64,000 nt of DNA from Sclerodactyla briareus (GCA_026419785.1 JAODTK010003943.1:1-64000), one strand, 5' to 3'. Positions 46,829-58,981 are shown, counted from the stretch's first letter. Program-made: numbers and translations. Notes: generated from the sequence alone by a model not told the origin.

Positions 46829-46975
46829 ATTAAACGTCCGTTCACAAAACTGGCTCTACCAACCAAGTTGCAAGGAGAGCTTAAAAATCTCTGGCAGGCT
46901 AAAAACAAAGGCGTGGACCTATCTTCTAGTTATGAGGGACTGCCATACAATTTACCCCAAAACCAGGCGAATTGA
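46829..46975 (+). CDS. Candidate terminal exon, unrecognised
   Basis: The acceptor TGTACTGTTCCAG ends at 46828. The 48 codons to TGA (46973-46975) read IKRPFTKLALPTKLQGELKN, LWQAKNKGVDLSSSYEG and LPYNLPQNQAN. It begins in phase 0, so it can follow the exon ending at 44660 directly. The peptide looks like genuine coding sequence (balanced composition, PxK and LW motifs), but I cannot name it. It is probably the 3' end of the same gene as the 44.5-kb exon. Confidence 0.45.
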   Translation: MKRPFTKLALPTKLQGELKNLWQAKNKGVDLSSSYEGLPYNLPQNQAN

Positions 46976-46979
46976 TAAC

Positions 46980-48035
46980 CAGTGACCAAGTTTTGAATTT
47001 GAAGAACATAAATAGTAGGCACAACTTGAGTTTTGTTACTTTCCCCCAAAACATTTCCCACATTCGGGGAAATGTGTACTTTTTTTTGTTCGCACTAGGC
47101 TAGGTTAACATGAGTGCCCGTATTCAAAACCCCGTTTGAAAAGACCATCCGAAGAAACGCTAACAATTTGTTAAGATGATTTTATATCTTCGGCATGATT
47201 GACCAGGATCAAACCCTGATTTCCAGGGGGGAAGGCCGACCACTTGTACCCAAACCGGGCAAACACTCAATGTGTTCAATTTGCTGTTGACAGGGTTGTT
47301 GGCTCCATTTGGCGAACAGACACAGATACTCACTCATATCCTTTGCTTGGCCTCGCAACCTTTCTTCAGTCAAGGCATCAAACACTGACAACATCCACTG
47401 CAAATTTCACTGTATTGCGTGTTATTACAGCTAATTGCAAAATATCATGAGAAACCCATCGTGCAACTTATTGTGGTCTGTCAAAAGGAACAACAGTAAA
47501 AAAGGGGCCAAAATTAGGCTAGTCCTACCTTCTTACCAAAACTTGGTGCAGCTAAATTTTTTCGTTAGCGTTGTCCTACGATTCGATTCACCGAATTGAT
47601 ACACAGGTACACGATATAGTAGCCATGGCAGGCCTAGTCTGAGCAGTAGGAATGCGTCCTGTCGAAATCAGGAACACACGTCGTTCGTTTTTCACTTCGG
47701 TGGCTCGAGCACTTTACGTGCAGAAATTACTTTGCGCTGCTGTTCGTGTCTGTTTTACACTATTCTGACTCAGTATCTAGGCTAGTTATTACTTGTTGTA
47801 TGTAACTCAGTGAAGTAGTGAATGATTAACGTGCAATTCTGCGGTCTTTAAGTAGACTCCAGTTATTACGGTACGGATATCACTACATCGCATCATACTA
47901 AAGGGTTTGTTTACGTCCCCGATGCTCAAACAACAGAAAACCCAACTGTTATATGGAAGGAAACTCATGACTCCCGTTACTGTTGCATACGTATTGGCGG
48001 CCGCAAGAAGAAATACTCAATAACTATCTACCACT
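46980..48035. other. 1 kb without recognised feature
   Basis: No repeat family or gene was recognised. Frames of 64-68 codons on both strands overlap each other. Confidence 0.35.
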
Positions 48036-48039
48036 GAGG

Positions 48040-48420
48040 GTTACTTGACATTACGAGATTTGTAAGGGAAACGGAACAGTTTTGAAAGTGATATCGGATT
48101 TTGGTCTCTTTGCAATTCTGTTCGCACCTTGCTGATCTGAAACACTCCCAATTGGGATGTTGAAAAAATGTTCATTACAACCATGCTATTGGTAGATAGG
48201 ATATGGTCGAGTATTTCACTGCGAAAAATGAGAAAAATCATTTGGGCCTAAGAGGATTTTCCAAGTCGTTTCACCCCCCCCCCCCCCCCCCCCATAAGAA
48301 TATTATTGAAGTGACTTCAAGAAAGTAGTTTGTTTACAAAAATGGGTTCAAACGCTGACGTCACGTCCGATAGCGTGTTTTATCTTTTTCCGAAGATCCG
48401 CCACTGGCCAAAAATTTGAA
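48040..48420 (-). repeat. Dispersed repeat R8, inverted copy
   Basis: The complement of AGATTTGTAAG-GGAACGGAACAG, ATGCTATTGGTAGATAGGAT, GAAGTGACTTCAAGAAAGTA and CTTTTTCCGAAG matches the 601-bp units at 38.4-39.5 kb. A poly-C run of 18 bases lies at 48275-48292, where the plus-oriented copies have G/T-rich sequence. Confidence 0.75.
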
Positions 48421-48899
48421 AGAGCATATCTCCGCGATTGTAGCACCGATTTACACGTGGAAGGTACCGTTGAAGCTGAGAGAATATTCTATCAGTCTTG
48501 TAGATTTGTGTGACCCACTCATGAGATTCTTTAGCTGTTCAAAGAAAAACATTCTGAAGGTTGTACCGATGGATCGTGCAAAAGGAACTTTAATAGGAGT
48601 ATCCGTGGGTCATATTGGCTAGCATGACATCCTCCGTCGGCATCTGATTGGGTTGGAATTGGAGGCACCAAATACGTATTTTATCTGAAGAATACAGAAC
48701 AGTAATAGAAAGTGCTACAAAGTGGCACGTTTCATCGAAATAGCCGGGTGTGACATTGAAGTACAATAGATGCAGGCCAGTATTATTAGATAGGCAAATA
48801 TTTAAACAAGGAGACCTTCCTCAATTTAGAGGGCAGAGTAAACCGAAAGGGTACTAGCAAAAAAAATATGAACATTTAGGGACCAACACAGCCCAGGAG

Positions 48900-49680
48900 G
48901 CACGCTTTCTTTCGCTAGTATGTTACCTTAGGTCATACCATATAAGCAGCACGCCCTAATGGCGGAAACCAACCAAGGAGTCCGAATCACAAGGTCAATG
49001 CGCATTCCCCTGGCTGTACGGCGGCGGGAACGGAATTCACAGAATCATGATTGCCGTCAGATGGTGGAGTGGAGAGATACATTAACTGTAGGTTAGGAGA
49101 ACATAAAGAGGAGAGCGAGAAAGGAGGAAAACGATATGTTCGACGGCGAACAGGTTGCGCCAGCTTAAGCAATTCGCAGTTCATAGACTATAGTCGAGTT
49201 CAACTCGGAGATACGACGAATTTGCGAGAGACGCGAGAACGTAAAGCGAATCCGTGTAAGGTCAGGCGAGGGACGCTTCACGGGAAGCAACCCAAACAGG
49301 CTCAAAGCGTTCACCCACGGCACAACCGACGATTTTTAAAAAACTAATATGCCCCCCCCAATCATCGGACCCGGCGCCGCCCTGTGGTTTCCAGCATGCA
49401 AAACATTTGTCGTTGACATTGTCGAGCTGGAGGACTTCTTGATATCAAGGGCCCCTCGATCCCAAAGCTGAGAGGCCTCAAAGCTGAGAGTATCGGAATG
49501 TGGTGACGGTGGGTGACGCTTTGAGGCCTATAAGGATGATCGTCAAGGCGTTCACATATGAACTAGATACTCGTTGGGTTTCGGGGGACACTGGATACAA
49601 GAAGTCTGCCCAGCTCGGCAAATGTCAACGACAAATGTTTTGCATGCGGGAAACCAGCAGGGGCGGCGCCAGGGCTCCGT
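48900..49680 (+). repeat. Dispersed repeat R9, second copy
   Basis: Counterpart of 28255-28900: ACCAACCAAGGAGTCCG, ATTAACTGTAGGTTAGGAGA, the CRLGEHKE reading, and CAACGACAAATGTTTTGCAT near 49640. A frame of 98 codons (49051-49347) is Arg-rich. It is a decayed element of unknown family. The boundary at 49666 reads GGGGCGGCGCCAGGG, a start motif frequent at transposon ends. Confidence 0.5.
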
Positions 49681-49830
49681 GATGGGAGGGGGGGGGGCAT
49701 ATAGTTCTGTAAAAATCTGTCTTTGGACTATAGGGGGAGGGGTTAAGGGGGGGGAGTCCATCCCCTCTGGAAAATTTCTCGATGTTTAAGCGTCTTAGAT
49801 GCAATATGGTGCTTGCTATTTATGGTAACA
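49670..49830 (+). repeat. R5-like dispersed repeat
   Basis: AAATCTGTCTTTGGA, GGGGGAGGGG, TTTAAGCGTCTTAGATGCAA and TATGGTGCTTGCTATTTATG match 36535-36720. Bases 49831-50229 show nothing further. Confidence 0.65.
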
Positions 49831-50229
49831 TTTCCACTTGGTATTGTTCATTGGCGGAATGAGAGTAAAATATGGATGCAGTTTACCCAAAAAAGGAATG
49901 TAACCGTTTCAAGTTAGCCCTACCAATTGATATACTTGTACTCTTGTTCATGTTGCAGCTTTGAATTGGGCATTAAGATGGGAAATACTCTCACAAGCGC
50001 ATCAGGCTATTGATCGTTAATTCGAATCTCTTCCCGAGTTGGCTACAACCTTGAAATCGCCGACTGGATATGGTCGACATGGAATGCCTTCACACAACTT
50101 GAAATTAGTTACTGACGTGTATTCATATCCAAGGACTTCGGGGAATGCCTTGATTTGAGGTATAAAGCCAAGGTCTTGTACTTCAATTGTCATTTCCCCC
50201 TTTTTGATCCTTGCCGAACCGCAAACAGA

Positions 50230-52590
50230 ACTCTATGCGATCATGCCGTGGTATGTGTAGGTGTGTGTGTGGGTGCGTGTGTGGTGAAACCCGTGTAAGC
50301 ACCGATACCTGAGTAGCAAATGGTATCAAGTTTCACATGGGTTATGTGGGGTTGCACTATGGCGGAAGATGACAGCTATTGTTTTGGGTGCCCGTTCAAG
50401 GTCAATCATGGTCACGAGAGGGCAAAGTTCAGCACGATATCTAACGAACACGAGTATCTAACAAGTTCAAATTGGGTATGTGGGTAGCATGTATGGTGAG
50501 GATGAACCCTATTGGTTTGTGTGTCAGGTCTCAAGGTCACCTAGGAAATCGTCTATATCTCGGCAACGAAAATTTTGGGAGGACTGGTCGTAATGAGACG
50601 TTTTTCGTTAGTCTGGGGTTGTAATACTCGCGGTGACGACTGTGACCTCATTTGACTTTGAAAATTCAGTTGACCTTTTGACTGGGACCTGCGTGCTTTT
50701 TTGTGAGGCCAGAACAAAAAAAAAAGTCCCACTGACAGTTACCATAGTACGGTACTCTTATCACAATATATCTCAATGAGGTGAAAGGTCAGAACAGCTA
50801 AAACATGAATGTGGATAAAAAATTTGCATTGACATGACATCTGTTGTCAGATGAGAATCTAAGGAATGCAAGATCTACAAGTTCTCAATTAGGTGGTGGG
50901 ATTGTACACATGATGAAGATTTACCCTTTGTTTTTGGTATCAGGTCAAGGGTCTTCCAAGCCCACCATAGGACAATCTCATAACTCTAAACGCTTCATTG
51001 TAGAGAGTGAAAACAGGCATATAGCCAACCAAACAAAATTTCCCCCAGTGACGACAGTATAAATTCTTGAATTGTCAAATTTTATTGTTATTCCTGATAT
51101 GCTTGAGTATTGGACTAGCACCAAATATTCCACCAGTGAAGGACGTACAAACTATTGAATTGTCATCTTATTATTATTCCTGATATGTTGAGTAATGGAC
51201 TAGCACCAGTGACCAGCCTATATGTACCTCCATGATCAGAAGTGGTGTTGCTACGGTTGGGGTGGCAATAATTTTGGTCTTGCACCCCCCCCCTCAGGTT
51301 CCATAAGCAAGTTTCTGAAAATTAAAGAATGGTAGCCTTTTTGGAGCCTGCATCTACTGCATTATTGATAATTCCTCAATTGCAAGCACAAACGCTCTTC
51401 TTGTCCACTTCCTCTTCATTAGTGTCTATTTTGACCATGAAGTGTTGTCCCTAATACAACCATACTTCCCACAGTGAAGACAGTACAAATTCTTGAAGTC
51501 ATCTTATTATTATTCCTGATGCTCGAATATTGGACTAGCATCAGGAACGCCTATATGTACCTGATCAGTAGTGGTGTTGCACGGGTGGGGGTGGAAATTT
51601 TGGTCTTGCCTAACACCCCCCCCCCCCTCGGTTTCATAGGCAGCTATGAAAAATGAAAAATTAACCCTATTGGAGCCTGCATCACTGCATTTATTGACCA
51701 AATTCTGATTGCAAGGCAGAAAGAAATGCCTCTTCTCGCGTATACTTCCTCTTATGTAGTGTTATATTTTAAATTTAATTCCAGTGGCATTTTCTCAGGG
51801 AAGGGAAGTTTGGGGATTAGTAACCTGGATGCAATGGGAGGGTGGAGAGGGAGAGGGAACGGTAGGGACAAACTGGTATTTTCCATAGGCCCATATTTTT
51901 TCTCGAGGGGGAATGCCAAGTTTGTTGCTGTACATTAATTGCAAACGGTTATTGAGATGATCTTCAATTCCCCCATTCAATAGTATTCAAGCGAAATGTA
52001 CATCAGGCAATGTCGTGCTGATTATAGATTTATATTTAATCGGGGTGGGAATGCCAAGTTGTTGCTTAATTAATTGAAAACGGTGATAGGATATTCAAAT
52101 TCCCATTCAATGTTATTACAGCAGAAATTACATCAGGAAATGTTTGCTGAATGCAATTAGAACCACCTATGGGGCCAAGCCATAATCCTTCTTTCACACT
52201 GCCTGTGGGGATGTAAAGCAGTGAGAGGGTGGGTGTGGGGAAAGAGCAAAGAAAGAAAAGCAAGGGGAAGAAGCTATGAAAGTGGGGACGGGCACAATAT
52301 TCGTGGCCATTTGTCGCTATGAGCAAAAAGTGAGGGCATACCCTGTACCCAGGCAGAAAAAAATTGGGGTTAGGGGTTTGAGGTCTATTAAAAATCCCTC
52401 TTCTTCCCCAGTGCCTGCCCATCTAATGTTTGACAGTCACATGATGTGACTAGTTGGGAAAAGTGTTGCCAGGATAATACATGTTTAACATTGGCCAGAA
52501 GTCAATACTGATTCAACATTAACTGAGCCCACATAATGCAAATATCGCAACATGGGCTATATGTCATTCAAATACACTAGAAACTTGCAA
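50230..52590 (+). repeat. 2.4-kb composite tandem unit, copy 1
   Basis: Order inside the unit: a GT-rich run (50252-50284); an R7-related GGTCA block (50300-51060); two related units of about 290-400 bp, each with GAATATTGGACTAGCA, GGTGTTGC-ACGGGTGGGG, poly-C and TTGGAGCCTGCATCACTGCA (51090-51440, 51480-51780); then two 140-bp units with GGGAATGCCAAGT and CATTCAATAGTTATTACAG (51900-52160); then TATGTAAAGCAGTGAGAGGG and CATGGGCTATATGTCAT (52551). No gene is recognised. Frames of 60-118 codons are repeat readings. Confidence 0.85.
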
Positions 52591-52597
52591 TTGAAAT

Positions 52598-55000
52598 TCT
52601 ATGCGATTCATGCACCGTTTGCTTAATGGTTGTGTGTGTTTGTGTGTGACCCCCACTTGTCATGCAACGAATCCTGACGTATGCAAACTGGTATCAAGTT
52701 CAAATTGTTATGTGGGTTGCACATATGGGGAGATACAGCTTATTGTTTTGGTGCCGCGTTCAATGTTCAGTCCAGGTCACGAGAGGGTCGAAAGTCAAAA
52801 GCTTGCCCACACGATAATCTAATCGAACACGAGTATCTACAAGTTCAACAAATTGGGTATGTGGGTAGCAGTTGGTAGGATGAACCCATTGGTTTTTTGT
52901 GTCAGGCGGTCTAGGTCACGGCATAGGAAATCGTCATATACCTCGGAAACGAAACATTTGGGAGGACTGTCGTAATGGCACCGTTTCGTTTCGTCTGGTG
53001 TAATACACGGTTGACAGACTTTGACCTCATTGACCTTTTGCCCTCAGTGACCGTTGACGCTGGTGACTTGCCGTGCTTTTTTGTGATGGCCACAACAAGA
53101 AAGTCAATGACACTACCATAGTACGGTACTCTTATCACAACTATCTCATGAATAGAAGGTCAAGACAGCTAAAAACAGAACTGAAATGTGGATAAATTTG
53201 GCATTTGACATTGACATCTCTCGTCATCATGATATCTAATGAATGTGCCAGTATCTATCAAGTCAAACTCGGTGTTGGTTGGATTGGTACACATGATGAA
53301 GAATTTAACCCTATTGTTTTTGGTATCCGGTCAAGGTCTTCCAAGCTCACCATATGGAACAATCCCATAACTCTACAACGATTCCTTGTAGGAGTGAACA
53401 GGCATACCGCCAACGCAAACAAATATTTCCCCCGTTAAGCCGGACAATTCTTGAATTGACATTTTATTTATTCCTGATATGCTGTGAGTATTGGACTAGC
53501 ACCAATATTTCCCCGCAGTGAAGACATACAAATTTTGAAGTGTCCTTTTAATTATTCCTGATATGTTTGAGTAATGGACTACACCAGTGACCAGCCTCTA
53601 TGTACCCGCACTCCTGATCAGCATGGTGTTGCTACGGGTGGGGTGGCATTTTGGTCTTGGCCAACCCCCCCCCCCCCTCAGTTCCATAGCAGTTTATGAA
53701 TTAACGTAATGTAGGCCCTTTTTGGAGCCTTGCCTCACGGCATTATTGATAACTCCTCATTGCAACGGCCCTCAACGCTCTTCTTGGCTACTTCCTCTCA
53801 TTAGTGTTATATTTTTGACCACTAAGTGTTGTTCGCTCATACAAATACTTCCCACAGTGAAGACAGTACAAATTCTTGAATTGTGATCTTATTATATGTC
53901 CTGATGCTCGAATATTGGACTAGCATCATTGACCAGCCTATATGTAGCCCTCCTGATCAGTAGTGATTTGCTACGGGTGGGGGTGGCAATTTTTGGTCTT
54001 GCATACCCCCTCCCCCCCTCGTTTTCATTCATAGGCAAGCTACTGCAATTGAAAAATGTAACCCCTATTTTGGAGCTGCAATCACTGCAATTTATTCACA
54101 AATTCGCTGATTGCAAGGCAGAACGCATCTTCCTCGCGTATCCTTCGTCTCTTTTAGTGTTTATTTACATTTATTTCCAGTGGTCATTTTCTCATGGAAG
54201 TGTCCAGCGTTTGGGATCGTAACCATGGTCTCAATGGGAGGTTGGGAGAGGGAACGGTATGGAGCAACTGGTATTTTCCATAGGCCATATTGTTTTTTTT
54301 TCCTCGAGGGGGGAATGCCAGATTTTGTTGGCTTTAACATTAATTGAAAACGTGGATATGATCTTCAGTATTCCCCATTCAACGATTTATTACGCAGTAA
54401 ATGTACATCAGGAATTGTCTTGCTGAATTCATATATTATATTTACTGGCGGCGAGGGGGGAATGCCACGTTTTGTTGCTTACATTAATTGAAAACTTGAT
54501 ATGATGACTTCAAATTTCCCATTCACTAGTTATTACAGCAGAAATGTACATAGGAAATGTCCTTGCTGATTCAATTAGCACACACTATGTTGCCCAGCAT
54601 AAATCCTCTTCGAAACCCTGCCTGGTGGTTATGTAAAGCAGTGAGAGGGTTGTGTGTTGGGAAAAGAAAAAGACAAGGGTGAAGGAAATCGTCTGAAGTG
54701 GGGACTGGCACAATATGGTTCGTGGCATTTTTCGCTATTGAGGCAAAAAGTGAGGGCAATTAGCCCCCCCCTGTATCGCATGCAGAAATGGGTAGGGTTT
54801 TGAGTCTCTTGAAATCCGCTCTTCTTTTTCCCCAGATGCCTCTCCATCTAATGGTTGACAAGTCCCATTATGGTGCCTATTTGGGAAAAGTGTTGCCAGG
54901 ATAATCACTTTAAACAATTGGGCCAGAATCCATACTTGGATCAACATTAAGCTGAGCCCCCATCATTTCAAAATATCTCACCATGGGCTATATGTCATGT
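52598..55000 (+). repeat. 2.4-kb composite tandem unit, copy 2
   Basis: Repeats every block of copy 1 in order. TCTATGCGAT is offset by 2366 bp, CCTGATATGCT by 2380 and CATGGGCTATATGTCAT by 2431. The drift comes from many small indels, often in homopolymers. Homology stops just after 54998. Confidence 0.85.
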
Positions 55001-56190
55001 TCACACCAAGCACAGAAAGTGGCATGGGGTGGGCCATATAGTGAGACATTCCTCAACCCCCCCAATGTAGGAGGGAATATGTTATTTGAAAGTCCTGGTG
55101 AAAAGTTTGAACTCTAAAATGGCAATAAGACATTTGATGGACTTTTAAAACGGCTAATTGATACAAGAGTATTTTAAACAGTTATGCACTTGCAATGCAT
55201 GACCCACCACCCCTTGTACCGCTCACAAGGTTAGTTCATTGCACTTAGGTGGTTCACGAAATTATGTGAGCCCTCAGTCACTTCCGTGCCTGAAAATCTT
55301 GAAAATTGATAACACCCAGCAATCAGACCACAGAACTACTCGCTGGCACATTGAAACGATTGACTGGCATGACTTATACCCTCATTCACATTAGTGATAA
55401 CGAACATATTTGTACAATGACGGTGCGATCTATTTAGACACCATGCTATTGGACCGGAATGTACTACAATGACTCGCCTTGTCCAGAGTAGTGGAGGTGG
55501 ATGCAATTGATCAATATATAGACTGTATGTCCTCTCTTTCCCCACAGCATATACCCCTAAAAAGAAGAAATTTTTTCTTTAGCATTTGTTGATGATGTGT
55601 TCGTTCCGTCATAACAGACTGCCCTTCTTCAATCTATCGCTTTGACCACACCTTCACTTATGAGTGATAAATTCGCTAAAGTGATCCTCATCGTTAAGCC
55701 TTGCCTGCATGTCACTGCCGACTCCAGTGTTACGGTCGCTGGGGTCGTTCCCCACGATGGAAAACGTTGGACCTCACTAGTTTATGACACGTGACTTTAC
55801 CTTCTCTCTTCAAATTCAGATATACACTAGTTACCGGGTCTTTTCATATTTTACTTCATTTGTGCCCTCAGATTGTTGTTTTACCTGGTCAAAGCAACAA
55901 GCATCTCTTGCGGTAGTAAATTTGGCAGGTGATTGGTCTTTGTGTTGTGGTTTTTTTGTTTCAACACACATCTTTGCAGGTTTGATAACAAGCTTCTGCA
56001 TATCATGGTGCTTCTCCGCTAAACTTCTGAAACAACCTTCGTTTCAAAACGCTGAGTGTGTTTCAAGCTGGGGAAAGTCTTGTTGCTGCTGGCAATATTA
56101 CAGTTGTTGTACAATTTATTGCTATTTTCTTTTTTCACAGTGCCTTCGTTTTTCATTCGCTGACGAATCAGAGGACCTATGCAGTCTGAC
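55001..56190. other. 1.2 kb without recognised repeat
   Basis: A 163-codon plus-strand frame (55784-56275) is rich in Cys, Phe and Ser and ends inside the GT microsatellite. It has no recognised domain and its composition follows the T-rich DNA. No splice-bounded exon was chosen here. Confidence 0.35.
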
Positions 56191-56193
56191 AGT

Positions 56194-56256
56194 GTGTGTA
56201 TGTGTGTGTGTGTGCTGTGTTGTGTGCGCGTGTGGTGGTGTGTGTGTGTGTACGCC
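56194..56256. repeat. GT microsatellite
   Basis: TG repeats with a few interruptions, directly before the R7 array. Confidence 0.9.
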
Positions 56257-56269
56257 TACTTGTTCAGCA

Positions 56270-58400
56270 CGATAACTCAAACCCGCCCGGATGATCAAGT
56301 TCAACTTTGTATATGGGTTCCCTCATTATGAGGTACATGATCTCTATTGTTCTGAGGTCAGATCGAAGGCATCGAGGTCCCATAGAGGGATCAAAGTCTG
56401 AAATTCATGTTAGCACGATCAGTCGGGCAGAATGCTTGGTCGCGATCAGGTTAAACTCGGTATGCAGCTTCTTTATGAGGAGTACAGAACCCTATCGTTT
56501 TTGTGGTGTAATTCGGGGGTCAATTTGGGAAAAAAGGTAAAACTTGATAAATTGGCCAATTTTAGCATCGTTGACGACGAACCGACCTACTTGGATGGAT
56601 CAAGTTCATACTTGGTTTAAATGCGTCCGCCCCATAATGAGTACATGATCCCTAATTTTTTGGGGTCAGGGTAGATGTCATCTGAGGTCGGCAGAGATCA
56701 AAGCTGACAATTCATGTTAACATCATATAAGTCCAGAAATGCTTGGTCGCGATCATGTTGAAACTCGGTATGTGCAGCTTTCTAATGGTGGGGGGGGGGG
56801 GGGGAAAAAAAAAAAAAGGAGTACAGGCACCCCCTATTGTTTTATGGTGTAATTCGTGGTCAGATGTGGAGGAAATGTGAAATTATAAATCGGGCCATTT
56901 TAGCTCGTTACCACGATAACTCGACTCCACTTGGATGGTTTCAAGTTCACATTGGTCTATGGGTCGCCCCAGAATAGTACATATGCCCTTTGTTTCGGGT
57001 CAGTTCAAAGTCCTCGTGGGGGGGGGGGGGGTGACGTCGAGAGAGGTCAAGCCTGAAATTCTTGTTAAAACATAGTCCTGGCAATGCTTGGTTGGTCGAT
57101 CAGTGACTTAAACTCGGTATCGAGCTTTCTTACGGAGTATAGGACCCTAATTTGTTTATGGTGTAATTCGGTGGTCAGATTTGGGAATTGTGGAAATTGG
57201 AAAATTGATAATTTGGCAATGTCAGTCGTTAACCGTAACTCGACCCCACTTGGATGATCGAGTTCATACTTATGTATATGCGTCCCCCATAATGAGGCAC
57301 CTGATTCCGCACTGTTTTTGGGTCAGGTCAGAAGTCATCTGAGGTCAAGAGAGGTCGAAAGTCTGAAAAACCTTGTTTACAACGAGAAGTCCGATCCTTG
57401 TGCGATCAGGGTGAATTTCGGTATCAACTTTTGTATGAGGAGTACATGAACAATTGTTTTTATGTAGATCGGGGGTCGGATTGGAAATTCTGGGAATTGT
57501 GAAAACTTGATAATTAGGCAAATATTAGCTCGTTAGCACGATAACTCGAGCCCCTTGGATGGATGCGAGTCATCCTGTGTTGGTTTCCCATAATGAGTAC
57601 CTTATCCCTATTGTTTTGGGGTCAGGTCAAAGGTCATCTGAGGTAATCGAGGTCGAAGTCTGACAAATTTTCAACATTCAATAAGCCTGCAGAATGCCTG
57701 GTCCGAATCAGGTTGAAATTCGGTAGGCAGTTTTGTTTTTTTTTTTTTTTTTTTTTTATGTTTCTTTCTTATGAGGAGTACTACAGAACTCTCTTGTTTT
57801 TTGGTGTTAGGGGTCGGATTTTGGGAGAGAACAATCGGAACTTTTGAAGAATTGATATTTGTCCATTTTAGCTGCGTTAACAACGGTAACCTCGACCCAC
57901 ATGGATGGATCGCGTTCATACTGGTATTGGTTCCCTATATGAAAAATAATGAGCACCAGATCCCTATCGTTCTCGTTCTGGGGTCAGGTCAGACGTTAGC
58001 TGAGGTCAAGAGAGGTCAAAGTCTGAACAATCTTGTTAACACAATAGGTCCAGAATGCCTGGCCGATCAGGTTGAAATTCAGAAGTATTCAGCTTTCTTA
58101 GGGAGTACAGGAACCTTATTGTTTTCGTTAGGTGCGGGGGGGATTCTAGTCAAAAATTGAAAATTTGTGTATAGTCGTATTTTGCCCAATTTTATCTTGA
58201 AATATATGATAACTCAACTTCACTTAGATTGATGCGGCCCATACTTGGTATATGGGTTCCCATAATAATTACATGAACCCTAGTGGTTTGGGTTAGGTCG
58301 GGTCAACTAAGGTCACCATAGGTCATTCTGCGAATCTTGAAAATTAGTGTATTTTTATCATAATATAGTATAGGAGTACATAGTACCATATGGTTGGTTT
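56270..58400 (+). repeat. R7 AGGTCA-rich tandem array, about seven units of 300-340 bp
   Basis: Unit starts, marked by a CTTGGATGGATC-AGTTCATA block, fall near 56288, 56589, 56928, 57247, 57553, 57900 and 58225. Each unit runs through CCCATAATGAGTACATGATC, TTGTTTTGGGGTCAGGTC, TCATCTGAGGTC, GAGAGGTCAAAGTCTGA, CTTGTTAACAC, GTCCAGAATGCTTGGTC, TTGAAATTCGGTATGCAG, TTATGAGGAGTACAG and GTTAACACGATAACTCGACC. G, T and A homopolymers interrupt several units (for example 56789-56803, 57019-57031, 57736-57757). No coding function. Confidence 0.9.
57624..57636 (+). promoter_or_regulatory. Perfect DR1 nuclear-receptor-like site in R7
   Basis: AGGTCAAAGGTCA, the same sequence as 37586-37598. The other units carry one- or two-base variants at this place, so this is probably the ancestral form. 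Confidence 0.4.
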
Positions 58401-58916
58401 GGAATGAATGGGAAATTGCAAATGTTATGTTGACCCATATGAGCTGGTGCAATCTCCAGTTGTCCTTGGTCTAGCTGTAGGTTGTCGAAAGAGTTCAAGA
58501 ATCACTAAGCCTTTTGACTTTTCTGTTCATTACTATAGCCTAGATTCATTGTTAATGAATCAAAACAAAATAATTCTTTTACCAGAATTTTGACGTAAGG
58601 AATATTTCTTTCTTGTTCGTAAGATTGAGTATTTTAAAAGTACTCTGTCTGCAGGAAAATGGTTAGGAAGACTCCATGAGAGACAGTTCTTTGAATGCTA
58701 AGTGCGAATAGGTGACCACGCGTACCAGGGAACTGATATCATACCTTAATATGAGCCGGCCAATTGTACTCACGGTCCAGTGGAGCCGTTGATAGCAGGG
58801 TTTTAGTGGGGAAACGTCACTGTAGTAAAATAGAGATCCCGCAGAGTTACTAGCTAAGTTGTATAAGTCCCGGTGGGGCGGGGTTGGTAAAATCATGCTC
58901 TGACATCTCTGGCTCA

Positions 58917-58981
58917 GTCAATGTCCCAAGGTTCATGTTCCCAGGGTTCAATGTTCCCAGGGTTCGATCATTCCCAGGGTT
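58917..58981. repeat. 16-bp minisatellite, about four units
   Basis: Units of the form GTTCCCAGGGTTCAAT. The reverse-complement form occurs at 61861-62060, on the other side of the LINE. Confidence 0.8.

Noticed and set aside
55784-56275. 163-codon Cys/Phe-rich frame resembling a secreted or membrane protein
   Set aside because: Its composition follows T-rich DNA and it ends in a GT microsatellite (VCVCVCVC). No domain, splice support or signal of selection is visible.
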